Of a stretch of DNA of 64,000 bases, positions 8,484 to 16,598 are shown one piece after another (within the stretch, counting starts at the first letter, position 1; every line of letters begins with the position of its first letter). The notes below the pieces were generated by a model that worked only from the letters and a program-made list of their open reading frames with translations, did no database searches and was not told the DNA's origin. Origin of the DNA: CATQHL01 sp965242895 (GTDB taxonomy: Bacteria > Actinomycetota > Acidimicrobiia > Acidimicrobiales > CATQHL01); assembly GCA_965242895.1 (NCBI GenBank), contig OZ251507.1, positions 372,001 through 436,000 on the forward strand, read 5' to 3'. The position numbers were made by a program, and so were the translations under genes.

Positions 8484-10586
8484 TCTGTCGCGGTACTGCT
8501 CGAGCGCCTCAGGGTTAGAGATCGCCTCGGTGTTGCGGATGGGTCTGCCGGCCACCACGTCCGCCACCGCCATTTCCACCAGCTTTCCGCTGCGGGTGCG
8601 AGGCACGTCGTCCACCCTCAGCACGAGAGCCGGAACGTGACGCGGCGAGGACTCCCGGCGGATGCGGTCTCGGATCTTGCCCGTCAACTCCTCGTCGAGT
8701 TCGTCCACCCCGTCCGCTAACGAGACGAACAGCACGATGCGCGTGTCCTCCTGCCACTGCTGGCCGATGACGATGGCCTCCCGAACCTCAGGGATGCCTT
8801 CCAGCGGTCGGTATATCTCTGCGGTGCCTATGCGCACCCCGCCCGGGTTCAGGGTGGCGTCGGAGCGCCCCAGGATGACCATCCCCCCGTTGACGCTCCA
8901 GTGCGCGAAGTCGCCCTGATGCCAAACCCCCGGGAAACGCCGAAAGTAGGCCTTTTGGTACTTGCTCACCGCCTCGCCCGACGCAGCGCCCGACGCCGCC
9001 TCGCCCGGCCCGCCCGCCGCCCCGGCGCCGGCCCCCTCGCCCATCGATCGGGTCCCGCCGCCGCCGGCGTCCGCCCCCTCGTCGATCACCTCGTCGCCCC
9101 AGAATCCCAGCGGCATCGACGGAAAGGCGTTGGTGCACACCAACTCTCCCACCTGCCCTGGGGCGCACGACCGACCCTGCTCGTCATAGACGTCGATCGA
9201 CAGACCCAGAGCCGGACGCTGTATCTCCCCCGCATAGACAGCGCTAGCAGGGTCGCCCATCACCAGGCAGCCGCAGAGGTCGGTTCCGCCCGATATGGAA
9301 GCCAGGTGCACGTCTGCTTTGACCTCCTCATAGACGTATTCAAATCCCTTGGGCGACAGAGGCGAGCCGGTGGAGGTGATGGTCTTGAGCGTGTCCAGCC
9401 GATGCGTCCTGCGGGGCGATGCGCCCTGACGTGCGAGGGCCTCGACAAACCCCGCCGAGGTGCCAAAAAGCGTGATCCCTTCCTCGTCTGCCATGTCGAA
9501 GAGCGCGCCAGGGTCGGGAAAGCCCTGGTAGAGCACCAGGGTGGCCTCTGAGGCCAGCGCCGACATCAGCCAGTTCCACATCATCCAGCCCGCCGTCGTG
9601 AAATAGAAGGCCCTGTCGCCCGGCCGCACATCGCAGCCCAGGCGGTGCTCCACCAGGTGCTTCAGCAGCAAGCCGCCCGCCCGGTGGACGATCGACTTGG
9701 GCGCTCCGGTGGTGCCAGATGAGTAGAGCACGTAAAGCGGATGGTCGAACGGCAGGTCGACGAAGTTGGGCTCGGCGCCCGCCGATGCGCCCTCCGCCAG
9801 AAATTCCTCCCAGGTCTGAGCTCCCGGCAGCCCGCTCAGGTCGGGGTCAGGGTTCAGGTAGGGAAACACCACTAGGCGCTCAAGATCGCTCAGGCGGGAG
9901 CGCGCTTCGGCCAGCTTGCCCAGGCAGTCGAAGGTCTTGCCGCCGTATTTGTATCCGTCCACACCCACCAGCACCTTGGGTCGTATCTGGCCGAAGCGAT
10001 CCAGCAGTCCCTTCACGCCGAAGTCCGGGGAGCAGGACGAAAACACACGTCCGCCCGCCGCTGCGCCCAGCATGAGCATGCAGGTCTCCGGCAAGTTGGG
10101 CAGCCACGCCGCCACCCTCTCGTTGACGCCCGCCAGCGGATCTAGCGCCGCTTGGACTTGGGCTGCCGCCGCGGTCAGTTCCTTCCAGGAGAGTTCACGG
10201 CGGGGCGCAGTTTCCGACCTGAAGATCAGCGCAGGGGAATCGTCACGCCGCCGCAGCAGGTTGTCTGCGAAGTTGAGTCTGGCTTCAGGGAAGAACCGCC
10301 AGTTCCACAGCTCTTCCGCAGGCTGAACCGCCGCGGCGCCCTTCTCTGAAGCCGACACCCCGCAGTAGTCCCAGGCGAACGACCAGAAAGCGGCGGGCTC
10401 TTCCACGGAGAATGCGTGCAGCTCGCCGTAGTCGTCCAGCGGACGGCGGACGTGATCGGCCAGCGCCTCCCGGAACTTCCAGAGGTTGGTCTCCTCTGGG
10501 CGGCTGGGTTGCCAGAGCCCGTCGGGGGCGCGGCCGGCGGAGCTGCGGGCTGCGTCGTGTTGTTTGTTGCCTGATGGAGTGTTCAT
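8466..10586 (-). CDS. aacS: Acetoacetyl-CoA synthetase
   Basis: ANL-superfamily enzyme that activates acetoacetate to acetoacetyl-CoA via an adenylate. Family features are the N-terminal LWKFREALADHV and PEARLNFADNLL, an AMP-binding P-loop YSSGTTGAPKSIVH at about residue 285, the block FYFTTAGWMMWNWLM, and the C-terminal PRTRSGKLVEMAV holding the catalytic lysine. These match the acetoacetate-CoA ligase subfamily rather than ordinary acetyl-CoA synthetase. The chosen ATG at 10586 has a GAGGGAAG Shine-Dalgarno about 8 bases upstream; a further in-frame ATG at 10610 adds eight residues and has no such site. A Gly/Ala-rich stretch of about 40 residues (near 9165-9000) interrupts the C-terminal part just before KYQKAYFRRF. 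Overlap with the CitE-like gene implies an operon for ketone-body or branched acid use. Confidence 0.93.
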   Translation of the reverse strand: MNTPSGNKQHDAARSSAGRAPDGLWQPSRPEETNLWKFREALADHVRRPLDDYGELHAFSVEEPAAFWSFAWDYCGVSASEKGAAAVQPAEELWNWRFFPEARLNFADNLLRRRDDSPALIFRSETAPRRELSWKELTAAAAQVQAALDPLAGVNERVAAWLPNLPETCMLMLGAAAGGRVFSSCSPDFGVKGLLDRFGQIRPKVLVGVDGYKYGGKTFDCLGKLAEARSRLSDLERLVVFPYLNPDPDLSGLPGAQTWEEFLAEGASAGAEPNFVDLPFDHPLYVLYSSGTTGAPKSIVHRAGGLLLKHLVEHRLGCDVRPGDRAFYFTTAGWMMWNWLMSALASEATLVLYQGFPDPGALFDMADEEGITLFGTSAGFVEALARQGASPRRTHRLDTLKTITSTGSPLSPKGFEYVYEEVKADVHLASISGGTDLCGCLVMGDPASAVYAGEIQRPALGLSIDVYDEQGRSCAPGQVGELVCTNAFPSMPLGFWGDEVIDEGADAGGGGTRSMGEGAGAGAAGGPGEAASGAASGEAVSKYQKAYFRRFPGVWHQGDFAHWSVNGGMVILGRSDATLNPGGVRIGTAEIYRPLEGIPEVREAIVIGQQWQEDTRIVLFVSLADGVDELDEELTGKIRDRIRRESSPRHVPALVLRVDDVPRTRSGKLVEMAVADVVAGRPIRNTEAISNPEALEQYRDRPELGA

Positions 10587-10660
10587 GTCTGCTTCCCTCG
10601 AGATTTGCATAGCATGTCAGAAAACTGGAGTTCTACCTACTTGCGGCAGTTTGCCGTGAC

Positions 10661-12499
10661 TTGGGACTGATGAACTACTTCCTAGGAGTTTTCATGCCGC
10701 AGACCACCCTGACGAGGCGCAGCCGTTCTTTCCCTCTTGACGGTCGATCCCGCCTCAGGAACCTAATCTCCGGCAGTTCGCCGCCTCCCGCATCCACGCC
10801 TGCTGGGTCAGCATCCACACCCGCGGGGTCCGACCCCACGCCCGCTGAATCCGACCCCACGCCCGCTGAATCCGACCCCACGCCCGCTGAATCCGACCCC
10901 ACGCCCGCGGGGGCCGCCCGTCGATCCCGCCTGTTCGCCTTGGCCGCTCTGTGCTCAATTCTGGCCGTCCTCGCCGGGGCCTGCGGGGGCAGCCAGCCGT
11001 CTGAGGCCGAGAGCACCTCCGCCACGACCGCAGCGGAGGCCCCCCCGACCACCGAGGTCGCCACCGACCCCGTCTCTCCGCCTACGCCAGCGCCTGCGCA
11101 GGAGCCTCCCCCCGAGCCGCCCACGACGACGACAGAATCGCCCGACCCGACCACGACGACGACAGAATCGCCCGAACCGACCACAACCACCACCGCACCG
11201 CCCGACCCAGACGACCCCGAAGACGAGAACGGCGAAGGCAGCCAAGGCACGGACGGCTCCGATTCGGGTTCGGACGGCGGCGACACCCCATCCGAAGAGG
11301 TCACGCCTAACCCCGCCGACTTCACCTCTCAACCCCTGTGCGAGGCCGCCGGCTTTCTCTGGAACACGGAAGACGGCACTTGCGCAGAAAGCCTCCCGCC
11401 ATACGACGCCCCCGGCGACCTCGAAGTGCCGCAGCCGCTGCCCGCCGGGTCTCCAGGAGAGATCATCGACACCGAACTGCTGTCGACCGGCGACGACGTC
11501 GTCGGCTACAGAATCCTCTACCACTCGAAGTCGCCTCGGGGCAGCAACATCGCCGTCTCCGGTTTCGCAGCCGCCCCCTCGGGCGAAGCGCCGGAAGGCG
11601 GCTGGCCGCTGCTGGCCTGGGCGCACGGGACGACCGGAATGGCCGACGCCTGTGCTCCTTCTCACACAGCGGAAGCCGCCATAGTCCAATTCGCCCCCCT
11701 GCTCGATGCCGGTTACGCAGTCGTGGCTACCGACTACGAAGGTCTCGGAACCCCAGGCTTGCACCCTTACATAGTGGGCGTCAGCGAAGGGCGCAGCGTG
11801 CTCGACAGCGTGCGCGCCGTTCAGGCGCTGCCGGAAATCTCCGTGAGCGAGGAGTTCGTCGTGTGGGGACACAGCCAGGGCGGTCACGCCGCTCTCCACA
11901 CCGGTCAGCACTGGCAGGAATACGCCCCCGGTCTGAAGCTGATCGGGGTAGTGAGCAGCGCTCCCCCCTCGCAGTTCTCTCTCATCTACGAAGTGCTCGT
12001 CAACGGACCTTTCAGGGGATACCTGGTCATGGCCATGGCTGCCTTCGCCGACGCCTACGACGAAGCCAACCTCGAGGACATCCTCACCCCCGAAGCAATA
12101 GAACTGCTGGGCTCCCTAGAGGAGGAGTGTCTCGGGGAAGTGTTGGGGAGATTCGCTCAAATCGACTTGTCCGAACTCCAGACAGTCCCGAACCCGCTGA
12201 GGGTAGATCCCTGGAACGCTCTGACCCTGGAGAACGACGTCAATCAGAAACCCACGCCGGCGCCTGTCCTGCTGCTTCACGGGGGAGCCGACGAGCAGAT
12301 CCCTGCACTCAGCAGTTGGTTTCTCCAAACCCAGATATGCGCCCTGCCCAACCAAGGCCCGGTGCATCGCATCGAATACCCAGGCGAACAGCACAGCTCG
12401 GTCATCATCGCCTACTTCGGGGACATGCTCGAGTGGATTCAGGCTCGCTTCGACGGAGAACCCGCTCCCAACTCCTGCGAAAGCGACGAAGAGGGCTAG
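10661..12499 (+). CDS. Secreted lipoprotein lipase / alpha-beta hydrolase (LIP family)
   Basis: Predicted secreted or membrane-anchored esterase/lipase with an alpha/beta-hydrolase fold. The nucleophile elbow GHSQG (Ser405) is preceded by the LIP-type block LAWAHGTTGMADACAPS and DYEGLGTPGLHPYIVG. The probable acid and base residues are in LLHGGADEQIP and YPGEQHSSV near the C-terminus. A lipobox LAGAC (Cys108) follows a hydrophobic stretch at about 91-105, and a Thr/Pro-rich stalk at about 115-220 with two TTTTESP units links anchor and enzyme. The signal sequence begins about 85 residues after the annotated Met, behind a tandem SDPTPAE repeat, so either the true start is a non-ATG codon near residue 85 or the protein has an unusual cytoplasmic extension. 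Substrate not determinable. Confidence 0.85.
   Translation: MGLMNYFLGVFMPQTTLTRRSRSFPLDGRSRLRNLISGSSPPPASTPAGSASTPAGSDPTPAESDPTPAESDPTPAESDPTPAGAARRSRLFALAALCSILAVLAGACGGSQPSEAESTSATTAAEAPPTTEVATDPVSPPTPAPAQEPPPEPPTTTTESPDPTTTTTESPEPTTTTTAPPDPDDPEDENGEGSQGTDGSDSGSDGGDTPSEEVTPNPADFTSQPLCEAAGFLWNTEDGTCAESLPPYDAPGDLEVPQPLPAGSPGEIIDTELLSTGDDVVGYRILYHSKSPRGSNIAVSGFAAAPSGEAPEGGWPLLAWAHGTTGMADACAPSHTAEAAIVQFAPLLDAGYAVVATDYEGLGTPGLHPYIVGVSEGRSVLDSVRAVQALPEISVSEEFVVWGHSQGGHAALHTGQHWQEYAPGLKLIGVVSSAPPSQFSLIYEVLVNGPFRGYLVMAMAAFADAYDEANLEDILTPEAIELLGSLEEECLGEVLGRFAQIDLSELQTVPNPLRVDPWNALTLENDVNQKPTPAPVLLLHGGADEQIPALSSWFLQTQICALPNQGPVHRIEYPGEQHSSVIIAYFGDMLEWIQARFDGEPAPNSCESDEEG
10829..10912 (+). repeat. 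21-bp tandem repeat encoding SDPTPAE
   Basis: Three near-perfect 21-base units and a fourth degenerate one run from 10829 to 10912 (core tccgaccccacgcccgctga). They encode repeated seven-residue SDPTPAE units in the extension before the lipase signal sequence. Looser STPAG units precede them from about 10790. Confidence 0.9.
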
Positions 12500-12610
12500 A
12501 ACTCGCCGGCTCAGTGGGCAAGCGCCCGCCGGCTCAGTGGGCTAGAACTCGCCGGCAAGCAGGCGAGCGCCCGCCGGCTCAGTGGGCAAGCGCCCGCCGG
12601 CTCAGTGGGC
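12493..12610. repeat. Tandem duplications of both gene ends between lipase and ndk
   Basis: The gap between the two convergent genes is built of copies of their own 3' ends. gccggctcagtgggc, which includes the ndk stop, occurs four times. gggctagaactcgccgg, which includes the lipase stop, occurs at 12494 and again at about 12539. The GC-rich palindromic units could form transcription-stopping hairpins for both genes, but no T-run follows. Confidence 0.85.
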
Positions 12611-13015
12611 GTAGTCGGGAAAGAAGATTGCTATCTCACGTTCAGCAGAGGCGTCGCTGTCGCTGCCGTGCACCAGGTTCTCGGTTACCTGGGTGCCGAA
12701 GTCGCCTCGGATGGTGCCCGGCGCAGCAGTCGCAGGGTCGGTCGGCCCCATGAGAGTGCGCACGATCCCGACAGTGTCTTGAGGGCCTTCTACCACCAGC
12801 GCCACCGACGGGGAGCGTCCTATGAAGTCCCGCAGCTCGGGGTAGAAGGGCTTATCTACGTGCTCGGCGTAGTGGACTGCGGCCAGCGCCTCGTCGACCA
12901 GCAGCATGCGCGCCGCAGCTAGGCGCAGCCCCTTGCGCTCGATGCGGGTGATGATCTCGCCGACGAGCCCTCGCTCGACCGCGTCGGGCTTGCACAGCAC
13001 CAGAGTTGCGCTCAT
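12602..13015 (-). CDS. ndk: Nucleoside diphosphate kinase
   Basis: Transfers the gamma-phosphate of ATP to nucleoside diphosphates through a phosphohistidine. The active-site motif NLVHGSDS places the catalytic histidine at 116. Other family blocks are LVLCKPDAVERGLVGEI at the N-terminus, HYAEHVDKPFYPEL, VVEGPQDTVGIVRTLMGPTDP and GTIRGDFG. The 137-aa length is normal. An AGGAG Shine-Dalgarno at 13021-13025 (complement), five bases before the ATG, fixes the start. The gene stands alone, divergent from the riboswitch-controlled B12 genes, and its 3' end has been tandemly copied into the adjacent gap. Confidence 0.97.
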   Translation of the reverse strand: MSATLVLCKPDAVERGLVGEIITRIERKGLRLAAARMLLVDEALAAVHYAEHVDKPFYPELRDFIGRSPSVALVVEGPQDTVGIVRTLMGPTDPATAAPGTIRGDFGTQVTENLVHGSDSDASAEREIAIFFPDYAH

Positions 13016-13189
13016 TTGTTCTCCTATGGATGGTGTGGATGGTCGGATGGTCGAAACAGCGGCTTCCTAACAGGCCTAGTCTTGCCCGCCGACGCAGAGA
13101 CTCCACCGCGTGCGAGAGCAGATCGGCGCATCGCTCTAGGCGCATCGCTCCAGCTGCGAACGAGGTTGAACGAACCTTCCATTCGCTAG

Positions 13190-13300
13190 CCTTCCTGTCG
13201 GTCGACAACCGAAGTCCGGTGAGATTCCGGCGCTGTCCCGCAGCGGTAGTGCCTCCAAGTTCGGAGGCGAGCCCGATCGAGTTGTGGCCGCGTAAACCAT
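13190..13300 (+). ncRNA. Cobalamin (B12) riboswitch aptamer
   Basis: The region has the conserved cobalamin aptamer core: the B12 box as ccggtgagattccgg (stem-loop) directly followed by cgctgtcccgcagcgg, then a closed hairpin gcctccaagttcggaggc and a conserved tail gagcccgatcga. It lies 80-190 bases upstream of btuF on the same strand. Binding of adenosyl- or other cobalamin should reduce expression of the btuFCD importer. The exact 5' and 3' limits are approximate. Confidence 0.88.
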
Positions 13301-13326
13301 CAGGCCCCCGAGGAGGGGTTGGTTTA
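13293..13326 (+). promoter_or_regulatory. Expression-platform hairpin of the B12 riboswitch
   Basis: TAAACC at 13293-13298 pairs with GGTTTA at 13321-13326, enclosing a second CCCC/GGGG pairing. The hairpin begins where the aptamer ends. No T-run follows, so it looks less like an intrinsic terminator than an antiterminator or a translation-controlling element acting toward the AAGGAGG ribosome-binding site at 13365-13371. Confidence 0.55.
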
Positions 13327-13376
13327 GGCAGTTTCCCTGCTGCTCGACCAGACCCACTCGCAGCAAGGAGGGAAAC

Positions 13377-14537
13377 ATGCAATTCAAATCACGTTCGATT
13401 CGCTCGACCTCGGCGCGACCCGCCGCGGCCGTATTCGCAGCGCTGTTCCTGTTGGCCGGAGCTTGCGGCAACGCCGGAAACGCCGACGGGTCTGCCACTC
13501 CGACACCGGAACCAGCGCCCGCCACCACCGCCGCGCCCGCCCCCAACCAGGAACCTCCCTCCCCCCCGGAATCCCCTGAACCGCCCGCCACCACCGCCGC
13601 GCCCGCGCCAGCGCCGGCAGCCACCACCACGCTCGCAGAGCCCTCAGCTACTACTACCTCGACCAGCGCAGCGCCCACCACCACTGCGACAGCCGCAAAC
13701 ACGCTCCCGCCAGTGGAGTACCCTCTCGACCTCACCACAGCGAGCGGCGCCAGCCTCACCATCGAAGCCCGCCCAGAGAGGATCATCTCCCTCTCCCCCA
13801 CCCACACCGAGATGCTCTTCGCCATCGGCGCGGGCAGCCAGGTCGCCGCAGTAGACGAATACTCCTACTATCCGCCCGAGGCGCCCGTCACCGACCTCAG
13901 CGGCTTCACCCCCAACGTAGAAGCGATAGTCGGCTATCAGCCCGATCTCGTGGTCGTGTCTTACACCCCCGCCGACCTAGCCGAGGGCATGGAAGCGGTC
14001 GGCGTCGGGATGCTGGAGTTCCCCGCCGCCGAAGACATCTCCGACGTCTACGACCAAATCCTCCTGCTGGGCGAAGCCACCGACAACTCGTCCGGCGCCG
14101 CAGAACTCGTCGGGTCGATGAAGTCCCGCTTCGCTGAACTGCTCGAAGAGATCGAGGGGATCGATCCCGACCCCGAGGCGACCTACTACCACGAACTGGA
14201 CTCCACCTTCTATTCGGTCACCTCCGACACGTTCATCGGGAGCGTCTACGCCCTAGCCGGTCTGCGTAGCATCGCCGACGAAGCCGAAGACGCAGGCGGC
14301 TATCCGCAACTCTCCGCCGAGTTCATCCTGGAAGCCGACCCCGACCTGATCTTCGTGACCAGCAGCACCCCTGCGGACGCCCTGGCGGAAATCGCCGAGC
14401 GCCCTGGCTGGAGCGGGCTCACCGCCCTCCAGGAAGAAAGAGTGGTGATCCTGCCTCCCGACATCGCTTCCCGCTGGGGCCCTCGGATAGTCGACTTCTT
14501 CGAGTTCGTGGCCGACGCCCTCGCCGACATGTCCTAG
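13377..14537 (+). CDS. btuF: Cobalamin-binding ABC transporter substrate-binding lipoprotein
   Basis: Surface-anchored binding protein of a B12 importer. A signal sequence with lipobox LLAGAC (Cys30) leads into an Ala/Pro/Thr-rich linker of about 85 residues containing repeated TTAAPAP units. The helical-backbone binding domain of the BtuF/FecB family then follows, with ERIISLSPTHTEMLFAIGAGSQVAAVD, YQPDLVVVSY and the C-terminal GPRIVDFFEFVADAL. The ATG is preceded at ideal spacing by AAGGAGG (13365-13371). The B12 riboswitch directly upstream argues for cobalamin or a precursor as ligand rather than iron-siderophore. btuC follows after a one-base gap. The linker is a tether through the envelope by inference. 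Confidence 0.93.
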   Translation: MQFKSRSIRSTSARPAAAVFAALFLLAGACGNAGNADGSATPTPEPAPATTAAPAPNQEPPSPPESPEPPATTAAPAPAPAATTTLAEPSATTTSTSAAPTTTATAANTLPPVEYPLDLTTASGASLTIEARPERIISLSPTHTEMLFAIGAGSQVAAVDEYSYYPPEAPVTDLSGFTPNVEAIVGYQPDLVVVSYTPADLAEGMEAVGVGMLEFPAAEDISDVYDQILLLGEATDNSSGAAELVGSMKSRFAELLEEIEGIDPDPEATYYHELDSTFYSVTSDTFIGSVYALAGLRSIADEAEDAGGYPQLSAEFILEADPDLIFVTSSTPADALAEIAERPGWSGLTALQEERVVILPPDIASRWGPRIVDFFEFVADALADMS

Positions 14538-14538
14538 C

Positions 14539-15585
14539 GTGAGCGGGGGCGTGAACGGGGTCGGCCTAGCGCCCTCCCGCAGCCGTGCGCTGCGATGGGT
14601 CTGCCTGGGGCTGTTGACGATCGTTCTGGCGGCCGGCGCCGGAGCCGCCGTCGGGCCGGTGTCCGTCAACCCCTGGCGCGCCCTGCTGGAAATCCTGGAC
14701 TGGCTGCCGTTCGTCAGTCTGGACTCCGGGCTCGACGACACTCACGCAGCCATCCTGCGCGAGCTGCGCATACCTCGGGTGGTGCTGGGGCTGCTCGTCG
14801 GCGGCATGCTCGGCATCTCCGGGGCGGCCTACCAGGGAGTGTTCCGCAACCCGCTGGCCGACCCCTACCTTCTGGGGATCGCGGCAGGCGCCGGCTTGGG
14901 AGCGACGCTGGCGATAATCGCCGGAGCTAACGGGGGCGCCGCCTACGGCGTGGAGGCGGCCGCCTTCCTGGGTGCGCTGGCGGCCGTGGGCACCACCGTC
15001 CTGCTCGGCTCGGGCTCGGTGGCTTCGCTGCTGCTGGCCGGAGTAGCCGTGGCTAGCTTCTTCACGGCTGTGCAGACCTACCTCATACAGCGGGAGTGGG
15101 AGAACTTCAGGGAGGTCTACACCTGGATACTGGGACGGCTTTCCACGAGCGGCTGGTCGGAGGTGCTGAGGCTGCTGCCTTACGCCGCAGCCGCGACCCT
15201 GGTGATGATGTTCTTCCGCAACCATCTCGACGTCCTCTCGGTGGGCGACGACGAGGCTGCGACGCTGGGGCTGCGCCCCCGGCGCATCCGCATCGCCGTG
15301 GTGCTGGCGGCTTCGCTAGCGACCTCCGCTGCGGTCGCCACTGCCGGTCTGATCGGCTTCGTCGGCCTGATCGTCCCTCACGGAGTGCGTCTGCTGGCAG
15401 GGGTCAGCAACCGGATCGTCCTGCCCCTCTCGCTGCTCTTCGGGGGAGCGTTCCTCACGCTGGCCGACCTGCTGGCCAGGACTCTGCAGTCCCCAGCGGA
15501 GCTGCCCATCGGCGTGGTGACGGCGTTCGTCGGCGCCCCCTTCTTCCTGGCGATCCTCCGAAGCCGGATCGGACGGACAGCCTGA
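14539..15585 (+). CDS. btuC: Cobalamin ABC transporter permease (FecCD/BtuC family)
   Basis: Integral membrane subunit of the B12 importer. The sequence is dominated by hydrophobic helices typical of the roughly 10-segment FecCD fold, with the conserved blocks LRELRIPRVVLGLLVGGMLGISGAAYQGVFRNPLADPYLLG (residues about 75-115), TWILGRLSTSGW and GLIGFVGLIVPHGVRLLAG. The 348-aa length fits. The GTG start at 14539 lies one base after the btuF stop, so translation is probably coupled. Its 3' end, including the stop codon, is the left arm of a 57-base tandem duplication extending into btuD. Confidence 0.94.
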   Translation: MSGGVNGVGLAPSRSRALRWVCLGLLTIVLAAGAGAAVGPVSVNPWRALLEILDWLPFVSLDSGLDDTHAAILRELRIPRVVLGLLVGGMLGISGAAYQGVFRNPLADPYLLGIAAGAGLGATLAIIAGANGGAAYGVEAAAFLGALAAVGTTVLLGSGSVASLLLAGVAVASFFTAVQTYLIQREWENFREVYTWILGRLSTSGWSEVLRLLPYAAAATLVMMFFRNHLDVLSVGDDEAATLGLRPRRIRIAVVLAASLATSAAVATAGLIGFVGLIVPHGVRLLAGVSNRIVLPLSLLFGGAFLTLADLLARTLQSPAELPIGVVTAFVGAPFFLAILRSRIGRTA

Positions 15586-15649
15586 GCGTGAACAGCAGCC
15601 AAACTCGGCAGACCCCTCAGCCGGATCAGACGGACAGCCTGAGCGTGAA
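15564..15649 (+). repeat. Tandem duplication of the btuC/btuD junction
   Basis: A 29-base element with core cggacagcctgagcgtgaa occurs at 15564-15592 and, with one difference, at 15621-15649, a 57-base period (19 codons). The left copy carries the btuC stop and a GTG; the right copy carries a second in-frame GTG, giving btuD two equivalent starts. Confidence 0.9.
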
Positions 15650-16529
15650 AGGCAGCAGCTCCCCCGCCCTGCATTGTGAGAGCCTGCGCGTCCGCCTCGA
15701 CCGCCGAGAGGTTCTGCACGGAGTGAGCCTGTCGGTTGCCGCTGGTGAGTGGCTGGGGCTGATCGGCCCCAACGGATCGGGCAAGACCACGCTCCTGCAC
15801 GCTGCCGCCGGCATCCTCCGCTACGAGGGTCGTGTGCTCATCTCCGGAGAAGACGCAGCCCAGATGCGCTCTCGCCGTCGGGCGCGTCTGGTCTCCCTGG
15901 TGACGCAGAACCCTGTGCTCCCCGCCGGGATGAGCGCCGTCGACTACGTGCTGTTAGGGCGCACCCCTCACCGCGGCCTGTCTCTCGCCGCCGGGAGCGA
16001 GGACTACCAGAAGGCCCTCAGCGCCCTAGAGAGCCTGGGCGTGGCGGAACTGGCGGAACGCCCCCTGAACAAACTCTCGGGCGGCGAACGCCAGAGAGTG
16101 GCGACGGCGCGCGCCCTAGCGCAGGCAACCCCCCTCCTGCTACTCGACGAACCGACCTCCTCCCTCGACGTCGGCCGCCAACTAGAGGTGCTGGAACTGA
16201 TCGACGAGATGCGCCGAGGGTGCGGCCTGACAGTCGTCAGCGCCCTGCACGACCTGTCGCTGGCCGGCCAGTTCGCCGACCGCCTGATGCTGCTAGCCGA
16301 CGGGCGCTTCGAAGCCGACGGACGCCCCGCCGAGGTGCTGTCCGACCCCGCCATAGGCAGCTTCTACGGCACCAACCCCGAAGTGCTGACCGACGACCGG
16401 GGCACAGCCGTAGTCGTGCGCCGCAGCAGCGTTGCGGGGGCGGCGGGCACGGCAAGCGACCCGGGCACGGCGGGCGGCCCCTCTCAGATACGGCGCGGGC
16501 GCCCCTCCCAAATAAGAAACCGCTCCTAG
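15588..16529 (+). CDS. btuD: Cobalamin ABC transporter ATP-binding protein
   Basis: Nucleotide-binding subunit energising the B12 importer. Walker A GPNGSGKTT is encoded near 15767, the Q-loop in SLVTQNPVLPAGMSAVDYV, the ABC signature LSGGERQRVATARAL near 16075, Walker B LLLLDEPTSSLDVG near 16140 and the H-loop in VSALHDLSLA. GTG starts exist at 15588 (313 aa) and 15645 (294 aa) because the junction with btuC is duplicated; the second leaves a start closer to usual family proportions. The C-terminus beyond EVLTDDRGTAVVVRR is atypical: its last residues (PSQIRRGRPSQIR) are encoded by a copy of the 3' end of the convergent acyl-CoA ligase gene. Operon partner of btuF and btuC. Confidence 0.93.
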   Translation: MNSSQTRQTPQPDQTDSLSVKGSSSPALHCESLRVRLDRREVLHGVSLSVAAGEWLGLIGPNGSGKTTLLHAAAGILRYEGRVLISGEDAAQMRSRRRARLVSLVTQNPVLPAGMSAVDYVLLGRTPHRGLSLAAGSEDYQKALSALESLGVAELAERPLNKLSGGERQRVATARALAQATPLLLLDEPTSSLDVGRQLEVLELIDEMRRGCGLTVVSALHDLSLAGQFADRLMLLADGRFEADGRPAEVLSDPAIGSFYGTNPEVLTDDRGTAVVVRRSSVAGAAGTASDPGTAGGPSQIRRGRPSQIRNRS

Positions 16530-16598
16530 GCAGCCAAGCACCTCACCCCCCCTCCCCTCCGGCAACCCCTCTCAGATGCGGCGCGGGCGCCCCTCCCA
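16478..16598. repeat. Duplicated 3' end of the acyl-CoA ligase inside the btuD tail
   Basis: A 33-base element (core cggcgcgggcgcccctccca) occurs at 16478-16510 and 16566-16598, 88 bases apart with one difference. The right copy lies in the 3' end of the convergent ligase gene, the left copy inside the last codons of btuD, so btuD has acquired a C-terminal extension by duplication. Confidence 0.85.
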
